64,000 nt of DNA from DATARR01 sp036376245 (lineage in GTDB: Bacteria > Acidobacteriota > Thermoanaerobaculia > Multivoradales > UBA5704): contig DASVAS010000053.1 in NCBI GenBank assembly GCA_036376245.1, forward strand, positions 62,001-126,000. Reading direction: 5' to 3'. Below are positions 1 to 11,963 of the stretch, one piece after another. The notes beneath the pieces were generated by a model, which saw only the letters and a program-made list of their open reading frames with translations, had not been told where the DNA came from and did no database searches. Every line of letters begins with the position of its first letter. The stretch's first letter is position 1. Both the position numbers and the translations under genes were made by a program.

Positions 1-289
1 CTGCTTCCAGGATCGAGCGGTAGACCTCGGGCTCCTGGCGCTCCAGCCAGGCGAGCAGGGTGGGGCCGAAGTTGAAGCTGATCCGGGAGTAGTTGTTGAC
101 GATCCGCTCGATGCGGCGCTCGCCGTCGAGGATGCGCGACGCGGCGTTGGGGGCGTAGCACTCCGCCGTGACCCGCTCGTTCCAGTCGTGGTACGGATAG
201 GCGGAGTCCTGCACCTCCACCGCCTCCAGCCACGGGTTCTCCCGTGGCGGCTGATAGAAGTGGCCGTGGATACAGAGATAGCGTTGCAT
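1..289 (-). CDS. Glycoside hydrolase family 57 (DUF3536-type), N-terminal part, cut by window edge
   Basis: The reading frame starts with ATG at 289 on the minus strand and runs off the left edge, so only about 96 residues are visible. The start MQRYLCIHGHFYQPPRENPW is the characteristic opening of the GH57/DUF3536 family, whose HGHFYQPPRENPW block forms part of the active-site barrel. These enzymes act on alpha-glucans (amylase, transferase or branching activity). It is the fifth alpha-glucan gene on this strand but is separated from glgB by a 340-bp structured spacer, so it may be transcribed separately. The exact activity cannot be read from this fragment. Confidence 0.85.
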   Translation of the reverse strand, partial: MQRYLCIHGHFYQPPRENPWLEAVEVQDSAYPYHDWNERVTAECYAPNAASRILDGERRIERIVNNYSRISFNFGPTLLAWLERQEPEVYRSILEA

Positions 290-339
290 CGGAGGGCGGT
301 GATGGTATCACCGCCGCCCCGAAGGCCCCCACCCCACGC

Positions 340-612
340 CGAAGGCGGTAGAGACGACCCAGCCCGTTTCAGAACGCCCTCCGCAGGCCACCCACGTCGG
401 GGCGTCTCCGGGTCGGAGAGAAGGGTCCGGATTCAGGATGCGCGCGGCGGGGGGATGACCGGTGTTGTTTATGGGCAGTTACGGACCGGACGCGATTTCG
501 CCCCGTCGTGCGGGATCGTGAATCGGAACGGCGTTCCCGACGCGGAGACGAGCCGACGATTGTGGTCTGCGGGCGATGTCGATAACGGGCTGGCTCGTCT
601 CTACCGCCTTCG
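340..612. repeat. MITE-like composite: 29-bp terminal inverted repeats, each the end of a hairpin unit
   Basis: Positions 340-368 and 584-612 are inverted copies of each other, 28 of 29 bases matching (the mismatch pairs 358 with 594). Each end belongs to a roughly 60-nt hairpin: arms 351-360 with 399-408 (one mismatch), and 545-554 with 592-601 (perfect GAGACGAGCC / GGCTCGTCTC). No transposase or convincing target-site duplication is visible. The element fills most of the 343-bp gap between glgB and the GH57 gene. It is either a non-autonomous mobile element or two inverted copies of a palindromic repeat; related hairpins occur at 10261-10322 and 41480-41516. Confidence 0.65.
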
Positions 613-632
613 CCGCAGGGATTCCTGTTGGT

Positions 633-2645
633 CTACGGAACGCCCGCCAGATAGGAAGGAAACTCGTCGTCCTCCGGCGTATCGCCCGGGACATCGTCCA
701 GGACATCTTCGACGATCGGCTCCATCTCGGCGGTCTCGTCCAGCTCGTCTTCCGGGACGTCCCGCTTGAAGAACAGGATCCCGAGCGGCGGCAGCGTCAC
801 CGTCAGCGAGTGGGACTTGCCGTGCATGGGGATCGGCACCGCGTCCACGCCGCCGTAGTTGCCCACGCCGCTGCCGCCGTAGCGCGGGGCGTCGCTGTTG
901 AGCAGCTCCCGCCAGTAGCCCCGCCCGGGCACGCCGAGACGGTAGTTCTCCCGCACCACCGGCGTGAAGTGCAGCACCACCAGCACGGGCTCCCCCGCCT
1001 TGCCCCGGCGCAGGAAGGCGATGACGCTGTTGTCGGCGTCCGAGCCGTCGACCCACTCGAAGCCCTCGGGGCTGCAATCCAGCTCGTGGAGCGCGGGCTC
1101 CTCGCGGTAGAGGCGGTTCAGGTCCTCCAGCCAGCGGCAGATGCCGGCGTGGCGCTCGTCCTCCAGCAGGTGCCAGTCGAGGCTGGCGTCGTGGTTCCAC
1201 TCCCGCCAGGTGGCCAGCTCGGCGCCCATGAACAGCAGCTTCTTGGCCGGCTGCGAGTACATGTGGCCGTACAGCAGCCGCAGGTTGGCCAGCTTCTGCC
1301 AGTAGTCGCCCGGCATCTTGTCGAGCAGCGAGCCCTTGAGGTGCACCACCTCGTCGTGCGAGAGCGGCAGCACGAAATTCTCGTTGAAGGCGTAGAGCGT
1401 CCGGAAGGTGATCTGGTTGTGGTGGTAGCGCCGGTGGATCGGATCGTGGGCGAGGTACTTCAGGCTGTCGTGCATCCAGCCCATGTCCCACTTGTAGCCG
1501 AACCCCAGGCCGCCGATGTAGAGCGGGCGCGAGACCAGCGGCCAGGCGGTGGACTCCTCGGCGATGGTCTGCGTGCCGTCGAAATCCTTGTAGACCTCCT
1601 CGTTCAGGGCGCGCAGGAACGCGATGGCCTCCAGGTTCTCCCGCCCGCCGTGCTCGTTGGGGATCCACTCGCCCGCCTTGCGCGAGTAGTCGAGGTAGAG
1701 CATCGAGGCCACGGCGTCCACCCGCAGGCCGTCGGCGTGATACTTCTCGAGCCAGAAGGCGGCGCTGCTGATCAGGAAGCTCCGCACTTCGTTGCGGCCG
1801 TAGTTGAAGATGTAGCTCCCCCAGTCGGGATGGAAACCTTTTCGGGGATCGGCATGCTCGTAGAGGTGCGTGCCGTCGAAGAAGGCCAGGCCGTGCTCGT
1901 CCACCGGGAAGTGCGACGGCACCCAGTCGAGGATGACCCCGATCCCCTCCTGGTGCAGGTGATCGATCAGGAACATGAAGTCCTGCGGCGTGCCGTAGCG
2001 GCTGGTGGGCGCGAAGTAGCCCAGGCTCTGGTAGCCCCAGGAGCCGTAGTACGGATGCTCCATCACGGGCAGCAGCTCGACGTGGGTGAAGCCCAGGCGC
2101 TTGACGTGATCGGCCAACAGCGGCGCGAGCTCGCGATAGGTGAGGAAGCGGTCCCCCTCCTCCGGCACGCGGCGCCAGGAGCCGAGGTGGACCTCGTAGG
2201 TGGAGATGGGCGCGTTGAGGGACTGCCGCCCGGCGCGCGCGGCCATCCAGTCGCCGTCCCCCCATTCGTAGCCGAGATCCCAGACGACCGAGGCGCGCTG
2301 CGGCGGCAGCTCGGCGTGAAAGGCGAACGGATCGGCCTTGTCCACCCGGTAGCCGCGGTAGCGGGAGACGACGTGAAACTTGTACTTCTCCCCCGGCTTC
2401 ACGCCCGGAATGAAGGCTTCCCAGACGCCGGAGCCGCCCCGGGCCGCCAGGGGATCGACGCGGTGATCCCAATAGTTCCAGCCGCCGATCACCGAGACCG
2501 ACTCCGCGTTGGGCGCCCAGACGGCGAACCAGACGCCCTCCTCGTCCCCGTTCGTTCCGGGATGGGCCCCCAGCTTCTCGTGCAGCCGGTAGTGGGTGCC
2601 CTCGTTGAAGAGGTAGAGGTCCTGCTCGGTGATCGGACTGGTCAT
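633..2645 (-). CDS. glgB: 1,4-alpha-glucan branching enzyme GlgB
   Basis: This 670-residue GH13 enzyme creates alpha-1,6 branches in alpha-1,4-glucan in the cytoplasm. An N-terminal CBM48-like segment (AVWAPNAESVSVIGGWNYW, about residues 35-55) precedes the catalytic barrel. The catalytic triad is visible as the Asp of GLRVDAVASMLYLDY, the Glu of AEESTAWP and the Asp of LPLSHDEVVH. The ATG at 2645 gives the usual MTSPITEQDLYLFNEG start and shares its A with the malQ stop (TGATG), so the two genes are translationally coupled. The C-terminus carries an acidic tail of about 40 residues rich in D and E that standard GlgB lacks. In this cluster it should branch the chains extended by GlgE. Confidence 0.95.
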   Translation of the reverse strand: MTSPITEQDLYLFNEGTHYRLHEKLGAHPGTNGDEEGVWFAVWAPNAESVSVIGGWNYWDHRVDPLAARGGSGVWEAFIPGVKPGEKYKFHVVSRYRGYRVDKADPFAFHAELPPQRASVVWDLGYEWGDGDWMAARAGRQSLNAPISTYEVHLGSWRRVPEEGDRFLTYRELAPLLADHVKRLGFTHVELLPVMEHPYYGSWGYQSLGYFAPTSRYGTPQDFMFLIDHLHQEGIGVILDWVPSHFPVDEHGLAFFDGTHLYEHADPRKGFHPDWGSYIFNYGRNEVRSFLISSAAFWLEKYHADGLRVDAVASMLYLDYSRKAGEWIPNEHGGRENLEAIAFLRALNEEVYKDFDGTQTIAEESTAWPLVSRPLYIGGLGFGYKWDMGWMHDSLKYLAHDPIHRRYHHNQITFRTLYAFNENFVLPLSHDEVVHLKGSLLDKMPGDYWQKLANLRLLYGHMYSQPAKKLLFMGAELATWREWNHDASLDWHLLEDERHAGICRWLEDLNRLYREEPALHELDCSPEGFEWVDGSDADNSVIAFLRRGKAGEPVLVVLHFTPVVRENYRLGVPGRGYWRELLNSDAPRYGGSGVGNYGGVDAVPIPMHGKSHSLTVTLPPLGILFFKRDVPEDELDETAEMEPIVEDVLDDVPGDTPEDDEFPSYLAGVP

Positions 2646-4744
2646 CAACTCCCTCCCCCGCGCCGCTTCCGCAGCTCGTCCACCCGTTTCAACGGCTCCA
2701 CCACGTCGGCCCGCGTCGAGAATTCCTCGAAGGAGAAGCGCGCCTTGCGCCGCCAGTTGGGCCGCTCGGTGTGGGTGCCGGGGACGTTCTGCGGCTCGGT
2801 CTCGCCCCACAGGTCCTCCAGGTTCACCAGCACCATGCGCGCCGGGCTCGCCGCCAGGTGGTCCAGCCGCTCGCGCAGGATGGCCGCCTGCGTGACCGCG
2901 CCCCGGCCCCGCTCCTCGGGCGGCAGCGCCTCTTCCATGGTCCGCCGGATCGCCTCCCGCCGTTCCCGCTCCTCGCGGGCCTGGTCCGGCGTGAAGAAGC
3001 CGAGGTCCTGAAGGTCGTCCACGTCCTTGCCCTGCCAGAACGCCTGGAAGGTCGGCATGTCGTGGGTGTTGAGGCTGGCCACGGTCCGGGCCGGGGGCTC
3101 ACGCAGGCCCGAGCTGCCGGGCTGCAATTCGTACTGCACCACGTACATGCCCAGCACGTCGTGGCGGTCCATGGCCTCGTAGACCTCCGGCGGCACCGTC
3201 CCCAGGTTCTCGCCCACGATCATCGACCGGTGGCGGTGGCTCTCGACCGACAGCACGGCGTACAGCTCCTCGGCCGGATAGTTGACGTAGACGCCCGACG
3301 CGGCGTCCATGCCCTGCGGGATCCAGAACAGCCGGTGGAGCTGCATGACGTGATCGATGCGCAGGATGCCCGCGTGCTCCAGGTGATGGCGGAGGCAGTC
3401 GATCAGGTGGCCGTAGCCGCGCTCGCGCAGCCGCTCGGGTTGTAGGGGCGGGAAGCCCCAGTTCTGGCCCTGGGTGAAGAAGGCGTCCGGCGGCGCGCCG
3501 GCCGAGACGCCCTCGGCGAACAGGTCGCGCTCGCGCCAGACGTCGAAGGAGCTGCCGTGCACGCCCAGCGGCAGATCCAGATAGAGACCCGGGCCGCGCC
3601 GCCGCGCCTGGGCGGCCATGTCCCCCACCTGCTGCTCGCAGGCCCACTGGGTCCAGAGGTAGTAGTGATAGTCGTCCTCGTCGTAGTCGGCGGCGGCGAG
3701 GGTCCCCTCGCGCAGCCGCTCGGGCCAGCTCTGCCAGGATTGGCCCCGGCGGTCGCCCACGGCGCGGAAGGCGGCGTAGGCCTGGAGGTCCGGCTTGTTG
3801 GCCACGAAGGATTCCAGCTCCTCCTGCCGGTCTCCCGGCCGGGAGAAGAAGCGGTGCGCCAGCTCCTCCAGCACGCGGCGCTTCAGCGTCATCAGCCGGG
3901 GATAGTCCACCCGCGGCGCCGCCCGCAGCGCCTCGACCTCGCGGCGGAACTCGGCGGACTCCACCAGCCGCCGCGCCGGCGCGCAATCCTCGAACTCCGG
4001 CAGCCGCCGGGGATCGACGTAGAGCTCGTTCCAGAACAGCCGCGAGGCGGGCGCGTAGGGGCTCGGCTCGCAAGGCTCGTCGAGGAACGCGGCCAGCAGC
4101 GGCAGGGTGGCCACCACGCCGCCGCCCAGCCCGGCGGTCCAGTCCGCCAGCATCTCCAGATCGGAGAAGTCGCCCGCTCCCCAGCTCCGGGCCGTGCGCA
4201 GGGCGTACAGAGGCAGGAAGACGCCCCAGAGCGGCCGGCCGTCGCCGGTGAAGCAGCGGGTGGGGGCCGAGATGATCAGCGACTCGGTGGTGCGCCCGCC
4301 GTGCTCCAGCGTCAGCCAGTGGTAGCCCGGCGGCAGCGGCTCGGGAAGCGAGAGCCGGCGGCCGGGACGGGACGAGCCCTCCGCGGGCGCCGCCTCCGGC
4401 AGGCCGGCCAGGTCGACCCCCTGGGCCCGCCGCTCGCCCCCTTCGAGATCCAGGTGCCAGGCCATGGAGGCGCTCCCCTCGCCTGGGCGGATCACGATCT
4501 CCGGCGCGTGGCCGTCCCAGGCCACCACCACCGGCTCGACCAGACGGCCGGCCAGCTCCTCGTGGCGCTCGCGCAGGGCGTCGGGCAGGTCGGAGAAGCC
4601 TTCCACCGACGCGCCGAGCGCCTGGAGCACGGCGAGCAGGGCCTCGGGCCGCGCCTCGACATAGCGCCCCATGGCGTCGTGGAAGGAGGTCTGGACCCCG
4701 TACAGCCGGGCCAGCGTCATCAGGTCGTCGCGTTCATTCGCCAA
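2645..4744 (-). CDS. malQ: 4-alpha-glucanotransferase (amylomaltase)
   Basis: A GH77 enzyme of about 700 residues, the longer MalQ type, which moves alpha-1,4-glucan segments between chains or onto glucose. The nucleophile lies in LRIDHVMQLHRLFW, the acid/base Glu in IVGENLGTVPPEV, and the third carboxylate in NTHDMPTF. I place the start at TTG 4744 (ANERDDLMTLARLYG), just after the treS-pep2 stop, because a GGGGTGA-like ribosome site precedes it. GTG 4768, which overlaps treS by 20 nt, and ATG 4720 are alternatives. It is coupled to glgB downstream. Here it probably recycles the short malto-oligosaccharides that link GlgE products to the free sugar pool. Confidence 0.93.
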   Translation of the reverse strand: MANERDDLMTLARLYGVQTSFHDAMGRYVEARPEALLAVLQALGASVEGFSDLPDALRERHEELAGRLVEPVVVAWDGHAPEIVIRPGEGSASMAWHLDLEGGERRAQGVDLAGLPEAAPAEGSSRPGRRLSLPEPLPPGYHWLTLEHGGRTTESLIISAPTRCFTGDGRPLWGVFLPLYALRTARSWGAGDFSDLEMLADWTAGLGGGVVATLPLLAAFLDEPCEPSPYAPASRLFWNELYVDPRRLPEFEDCAPARRLVESAEFRREVEALRAAPRVDYPRLMTLKRRVLEELAHRFFSRPGDRQEELESFVANKPDLQAYAAFRAVGDRRGQSWQSWPERLREGTLAAADYDEDDYHYYLWTQWACEQQVGDMAAQARRRGPGLYLDLPLGVHGSSFDVWRERDLFAEGVSAGAPPDAFFTQGQNWGFPPLQPERLRERGYGHLIDCLRHHLEHAGILRIDHVMQLHRLFWIPQGMDAASGVYVNYPAEELYAVLSVESHRHRSMIVGENLGTVPPEVYEAMDRHDVLGMYVVQYELQPGSSGLREPPARTVASLNTHDMPTFQAFWQGKDVDDLQDLGFFTPDQAREERERREAIRRTMEEALPPEERGRGAVTQAAILRERLDHLAASPARMVLVNLEDLWGETEPQNVPGTHTERPNWRRKARFSFEEFSTRADVVEPLKRVDELRKRRGGGS

Positions 4745-4748
4745 AGGA

Positions 4749-8162
<3,414 letters not shown>

Positions 8163-8179
8163 GTCGGACCTCGCTGGAT

Positions 8180-10165
8180 TCAGATGAAGTAGTCGTAGTC
8201 CTTTTCCGAGCGCACCTGGCGGCGGACCCGGAAGATGTGGGCCGGCACCTGGTGCGGATCAAGGCGGACGAAGTTGCGCGATCCGTGCCAGCGGTAGCGC
8301 GCCCCGGTCAGCAGGTCGTGCACGTTGAACGGCTGGTCGGCCTCCAGCCCCAGGACCTTGAGATCCAGGTCCACCCAGGCCGCCTGGGCGTTGTGCGGAT
8401 CCAGGTTCACCGCCACCAGGATCAGGTTGTCCCCCGCCGACTTGCTGTAGACGATCATCTGGTCGTTGTCCGAGCCGTGGAAGCGCAGGCTGTGATCGCT
8501 CTGGAGCGCCGGGTTCTCGCGCCGGATGCGGTTGACCAGGGCGATCAGCTCGCTCAGGCTGTCCGGCCGCTCCAGATCCCACTCGCGGATCTGGTACTTC
8601 TCCGAATCGAGATACTCCTCGCTCCCCCGCTCGCGGGGCACGTGCTCCATCAGCTCGTAGGCCGGGCCGTAGATGCCGTAGCTCGCCCCCAGCGTCGCCG
8701 CCAGCATCAGCCGCTGCACGAACGCGGGCCGGCCGCCGATCTGCAGCGGCTCGGTGAGGATGTCCGGCGTGTTGGGCCAGAGATTGGGCCGGAAATACTC
8801 CTTGACCTCGGTCTGCGTCAGCTCGGTGAAGTACTCGACCAGCTCCCAGCGGCGGTTGCGCCAGGGGAAGTAGTTGTAGGACTGGGTGAAGCCCAGCTTG
8901 GCCAGCCGGTACATGACCTTGGGGCGGGTGAACGCCTCGGAGAGGAACAGTGCGTCCGGATGCTTGCGCTTGATCTCGGGGAGCGCCCACTCCCAGAACG
9001 GGAACGCCTTGGTGTGCGGGTTGTCCACCCGGAAGATCTTGACCCCCTGGCCGGCCCAGAAGTCGACGACGCCCGCCAGCTCCTCCCAGAGGGCCCGCCA
9101 CTCCGCGGACTCGAAGTCGAAGGGATAGATGTCCTGGTACTTCTTGGGCGGATTCTCGGCGTACTGGATGGTGCCGTCCGGCCGCTTGCGGAACCACTCC
9201 GGGTGCTCTTTCACGTACGGGTGGTCCGGCGAGGCCTGATAGGCGATGTCGAGCGCGATCTCGATGCCGCGCTCCTTCGCCCTGGCGATCAGGCGCCGGA
9301 AGTCCTCCAGCGATCCCAGCTCCGGATGGATCGCCTTGTGCCCCCCCTCCGCCGCGCCGATGGCCCACGGGCTGCCGACGTCGCCGGGCTCGGTTTCCAG
9401 GGCGTTGTTCTTCCCCTTGCGGAAGGCCTGGCCGATGGGATGGATGGGCGGCAGGTAGAGGACGTCGAAGCCCATGCCGGCGATGTAGGGGAGGCGCGCC
9501 TCGCAGTCGCGGAAGGTGCCGTGCCTGCCGCCGGCGCCGGCGGAGCGGGGAAACATCTCGTACCAGGTGGAAAAGCGGGCGCGCTCGCGGTCCACCACCA
9601 CGCCCAGCTCCCTGGGATAAACGGTCTCGAAACGGCGGTCGGCGTGGCGGTCCATGAGGGCGGCCAGCTCGTCGTCCAGCGCCAGGGTGACGCGCGCGCC
9701 GTCGGAGCCCGTCTCCAGATCGTCGGCGAGGCCGGCGAGGACGCGGGCGTCGGAGCTCACGGCCCGCCCGCTGGCCTCGCGGACCAGGTTCGCGCCCACC
9801 AGCAGGTCGACGGCGACGTCCTGCCCGGCGTCGACGCGCTTCCTGAGATCGCGCCGCCAGGTCTTGAAGTGGTCCACCCAGGCGGCGATGGAATAGAGCC
9901 AGCGGCCCTGGGTGGAGGCGGAGAACCCGGCCCGCCACCGGTCGTTGCCCAGCGGCTCCATGGCGGTCTCGTTCCACATCTCCTGCCCTTCCGGCCGCCA
10001 GAGCAGCCGGCAGGTGACGGCGTCATGCCCGTCGGTGAAGACGTCCGCCTCGACCACGATCGGCTCCCCCACCACCCGCTTGACGGGGAACCGGCCGCAG
10101 TCGATCTCCGGCTCGACCCCCTCGATGACGACCCGCCGTCTGCCTTCCTCGTTGAGCATGACCAT
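8180..10165 (-). CDS. glgE: Alpha-1,4-glucan:maltose-1-phosphate maltosyltransferase GlgE
   Basis: GlgE elongates alpha-glucans using maltose-1-phosphate. The protein is about 661 residues from ATG 10165, which sits behind a strong GGAGGGGGG ribosome site (ATG 10159 is a close alternative). The N-terminal domain (VEPEIDCGRFPVKRVVGEPI) is the DUF3416 module. The catalytic GH13 part carries the nucleophile Asp in KIFRVDNPHTKAFPFWEW and the acid Glu in ALFLSEAFTRPKVMY. It is the first gene of the glgE-treS/pep2-malQ-glgB operon, followed after 17 nt by treS-pep2. The 275-bp region upstream contains a hairpin repeat at 10261-10322. Confidence 0.96.
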   Translation of the reverse strand: MVMLNEEGRRRVVIEGVEPEIDCGRFPVKRVVGEPIVVEADVFTDGHDAVTCRLLWRPEGQEMWNETAMEPLGNDRWRAGFSASTQGRWLYSIAAWVDHFKTWRRDLRKRVDAGQDVAVDLLVGANLVREASGRAVSSDARVLAGLADDLETGSDGARVTLALDDELAALMDRHADRRFETVYPRELGVVVDRERARFSTWYEMFPRSAGAGGRHGTFRDCEARLPYIAGMGFDVLYLPPIHPIGQAFRKGKNNALETEPGDVGSPWAIGAAEGGHKAIHPELGSLEDFRRLIARAKERGIEIALDIAYQASPDHPYVKEHPEWFRKRPDGTIQYAENPPKKYQDIYPFDFESAEWRALWEELAGVVDFWAGQGVKIFRVDNPHTKAFPFWEWALPEIKRKHPDALFLSEAFTRPKVMYRLAKLGFTQSYNYFPWRNRRWELVEYFTELTQTEVKEYFRPNLWPNTPDILTEPLQIGGRPAFVQRLMLAATLGASYGIYGPAYELMEHVPRERGSEEYLDSEKYQIREWDLERPDSLSELIALVNRIRRENPALQSDHSLRFHGSDNDQMIVYSKSAGDNLILVAVNLDPHNAQAAWVDLDLKVLGLEADQPFNVHDLLTGARYRWHGSRNFVRLDPHQVPAHIFRVRRQVRSEKDYDYFI

Positions 10166-10440
10166 GAATCCCCCCTCCATTCCAGCCGGGGCATGGTTTA
10201 CCAGAGTCGGGGGGGCGGTGACAAACGGGGGAAAGCACCAGGACGTCCCTCGAAGGGCGTAGAGACGCCACAGACGATCAACGACGCCCTCTCGGAGGCC
10301 ACGGGGACGGCGTGGCGTCTCTCGAAGGGCAGAGCGCATCCCTCAGCAAACCATATTGAATCAGCTAAAACCTTTTCTTTCCCTGGGTCAGGAGGAACAG
10401 ATCCTTCAGAGGATCCTGATCCGCCCAGAAGATGCATCCC
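10166..10440. other. Intergenic region upstream of glgE and downstream of the RHH gene
   Basis: No convincing gene lies here. The open frames are short and match no family, and there is no toxin partner for the neighbouring antitoxin. The region must carry the glgE promoter on the minus strand. It also contains the hairpin repeat at 10261-10322 and two direct copies of TCGAAGGGC flanking that hairpin (10250-10258 and 10322-10330). Confidence 0.5.
10261..10322. repeat. TAGAGACG-family hairpin repeat, copy B
   Basis: The 11-base arms AGAGACGCCAC (10261-10271) and GTGGCGTCTCT (10312-10322) are perfectly complementary and enclose 40 nt. The interior shares ACGCCCTC, a few variable bases and GGCCAC (10284-10302) with the unit at 374-391, which marks them as one family. 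The arm sequence differs from the copy near 545-601, but both sides have changed together. It lies between glgE and the RHH gene. Confidence 0.6.
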
Positions 10441-10677
10441 TTAGTATTCGGGCCATTCAGCCTCTCCAGCGAAGCGCTCCTCCGCTACGGCCTGCTCCTC
10501 CTCCTGGAGCTTGCCGCACTCGGTGGCCAGACGAACCCGCCGGAGCCGCTGAAGCTTCTCCGCGACCGCGTCCTGGATGAGCTTGCTGCGGCTGGGAAAG
10601 AGCCCGTCCTCCACCAGCCGATCCAACTGTCTGAGGGATTCCAAGTCGAGGGAAATGGCAATCTTCGCGCTGCTCAT
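10441..10677 (-). CDS. Ribbon-helix-helix (CopG/MetJ-type) antitoxin-like protein, no toxin beside it
   Basis: This 78-residue protein begins MSSAKIAISLDLESLRQLDR. The short strand (KIAISLDL) followed by two helices (ESLRQLDRLVEDG and SRSKLIQDAVAEKLQRL) is the RHH DNA-binding fold of CopG-type antitoxins and small regulators. The tail is charged and could hold a partner. Family members are usually paired with a MazF, ParE or PIN toxin, but none follows (downstream is a repeat-containing spacer) or precedes it. It is divergent from the metallo-beta-lactamase gene across only 45 bp and could repress that promoter. GATACT lies about 9 nt upstream of its ATG. Confidence 0.75.
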   Translation of the reverse strand: MSSAKIAISLDLESLRQLDRLVEDGLFPSRSKLIQDAVAEKLQRLRRVRLATECGKLQEEEQAVAEERFAGEAEWPEY

Positions 10678-10722
10678 CACCCCCAAAGTATCACCGCGGG
10701 TCGTGCGTTTATCATCCCTACC

Positions 10723-11526
10723 GTGTTCCGCCCCCTCCCCCAAGGCCCTCTCACCCGCCTCCTCATGGCCCCGACCTTCCTCGGCCGGCCCATCCGGCAG
10801 GTGTCGGCGTACGTCTTCCAGGATCTCCTCATCGACACCGGCCCTCCGCCCACGGCGGCGCGGCTCGTCGAGCACGTCCGGGGCTCGGGGGTGCGCCGGG
10901 TGGTCCTCACCCATCACCACGAGGACCACATCGGAGGGGCGGCCGCTCTCCAGGAGGAGCTCGGCCTCCCGGTCTTCGCGCCGGCCAACGCCGTCCCCAT
11001 CCTCGCCGAGGGGCTGCGGATGCCTCTCTACCGCCGGATCGTCTGGGGCGGACGGCCGCGGACGTTCCGCGCCGAGCCGCTGGGGCCGGTCGTCGAGGGC
11101 GAGGGATACCGGCTGCGGGTCATCCCCACGCCGGGGCACGCGTTCACCCACGTCTGCCTGTTCGACGAGGAACGGCGGTGGCTGTTCTCGGGGGACCTCT
11201 ACGTCCATGAGAAGGTGAAGTTCCTGCGGCAGATCGAGGACGTCTGGGCGCATCTCGACTCGCTGCGGCGGGTGCTCGCCCTGGAACCGGAGCTGCTCAT
11301 CTGCGATCACGCGGGCGTCCTGGAGCACGCCCGGGAGAGGCTGACCCGGAAGATCGCCTGGTGGGAAGGATTGGCCGCCGAGGCGCGAGCGCTGCGTGCC
11401 GCGAACCTCACGGTCCCGGCCATCACCCGCCGTCTCCTGGGCAGCGAGGAGCTTCTGACTTACGCCAGTTTTGGAGATTTCTCCAAGCGGAACCTGATCC
11501 GCGCCTTTCTCCAAGGTTCCCGCTGA
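10723..11526 (+). CDS. Metallo-beta-lactamase-fold hydrolase (LACTB2-like)
   Basis: A protein of about 267 residues with the metal-binding signature LTHHHEDHIGG (about residues 61-71), followed by the downstream ligands in PGHAFTHVCLF, FSGDLYVHEK and ICDHAG. The C-terminal 60 residues (KIAWWEGLAAEARALRAANL to FLQGSR) resemble the winged-helix tail of LACTB2-type proteins, a mixed group of nucleases and thioester or lactone hydrolases. I take GTG 10723 as the start because TATCAT lies seven bases upstream and no ribosome site is visible; ATG 10765 is an alternative. The substrate is unknown. It is divergent from the RHH gene. Confidence 0.85.
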   Translation: MFRPLPQGPLTRLLMAPTFLGRPIRQVSAYVFQDLLIDTGPPPTAARLVEHVRGSGVRRVVLTHHHEDHIGGAAALQEELGLPVFAPANAVPILAEGLRMPLYRRIVWGGRPRTFRAEPLGPVVEGEGYRLRVIPTPGHAFTHVCLFDEERRWLFSGDLYVHEKVKFLRQIEDVWAHLDSLRRVLALEPELLICDHAGVLEHARERLTRKIAWWEGLAAEARALRAANLTVPAITRRLLGSEELLTYASFGDFSKRNLIRAFLQGSR

Positions 11527-11650
11527 GCTCGCCGCCGTAAGACGGACGGCCGCGTAGCTCAGGATGCCGCGCAAGACGCTCTCCAGCTCTGTTCGGAAGG
11601 ATCCGCCGCGCGGCCCAAGCCTCAAAATGCCGCGCGGAATCCTTCACGCG

Positions 11651-11902
11651 CGGCATTTAGCGCATTTCGCGCGGCATCTGGAGGGTTCAGTGCGGCAAAT
11701 GAGCGGCAACTTGCGGCATTTCAAGGGCCCCGCGAGGCATATCATCCTCCATGCGCGGCATTTCACGGATTGTGCGCGGCATTTCTAGCTTTACGCGCGG
11801 CATATTTACCGGGGCGCGCGGTATATTCTCCGGGGCGCGCGGCATCTGAACCTTAACTCGCGGTAAATGAGGGTGAACTTGCGGCAGATGAAGCGTCCCA
11901 GG
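11651..11902. repeat. 12-unit tandem array, exact 21-bp period, motif CGG(C/T)A-N2-T with variable 10-nt middle
   Basis: Units begin at 11651, 11672, 11693, 11714, 11735, 11756, 11777, 11798, 11819, 11840, 11861 and 11882, with no slip in phase. GG at unit positions 2-3, A at 5 and T at 8 are present in all twelve units; C at 4 is C or T, and GCG usually closes each unit. The ten bases between are essentially unrelated. Read on the minus strand the array would give heptads of the form MPR-x4, but no supported gene uses that frame. It lies between the convergent MBL and glsA genes. Degenerate GCGCGG motifs just left (11566-11640) are out of phase. Confidence 0.9.
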
Positions 11903-11963
11903 ACTCCGGCGACCGCCTTCCGGACCGCCGCGCGGCCCGGAAGGTGGAGGTGGACGCTTGCGG

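Noticed and set aside
576..3011. Long plus-strand frame opposite glgB (811 codons)
   Set aside because: It is antisense to glgB and malQ, both with complete catalytic motifs. Its composition (Val, Arg, His, Leu rich, no domains) is the usual mirror of GC-rich codons. The same applies to the other long antisense frames in the window.
10198..10437. Toxin gene partnered with the RHH antitoxin
   Set aside because: The frame right after the antitoxin has no toxin motif, and it crosses the hairpin repeat and the glgE promoter region.
11651..11902. CRISPR array
   Set aside because: The period is 21 bp with only about 11 conserved bases and 10-base variable parts. CRISPR repeats and spacers are each 20-40 bp, and no cas gene is present.
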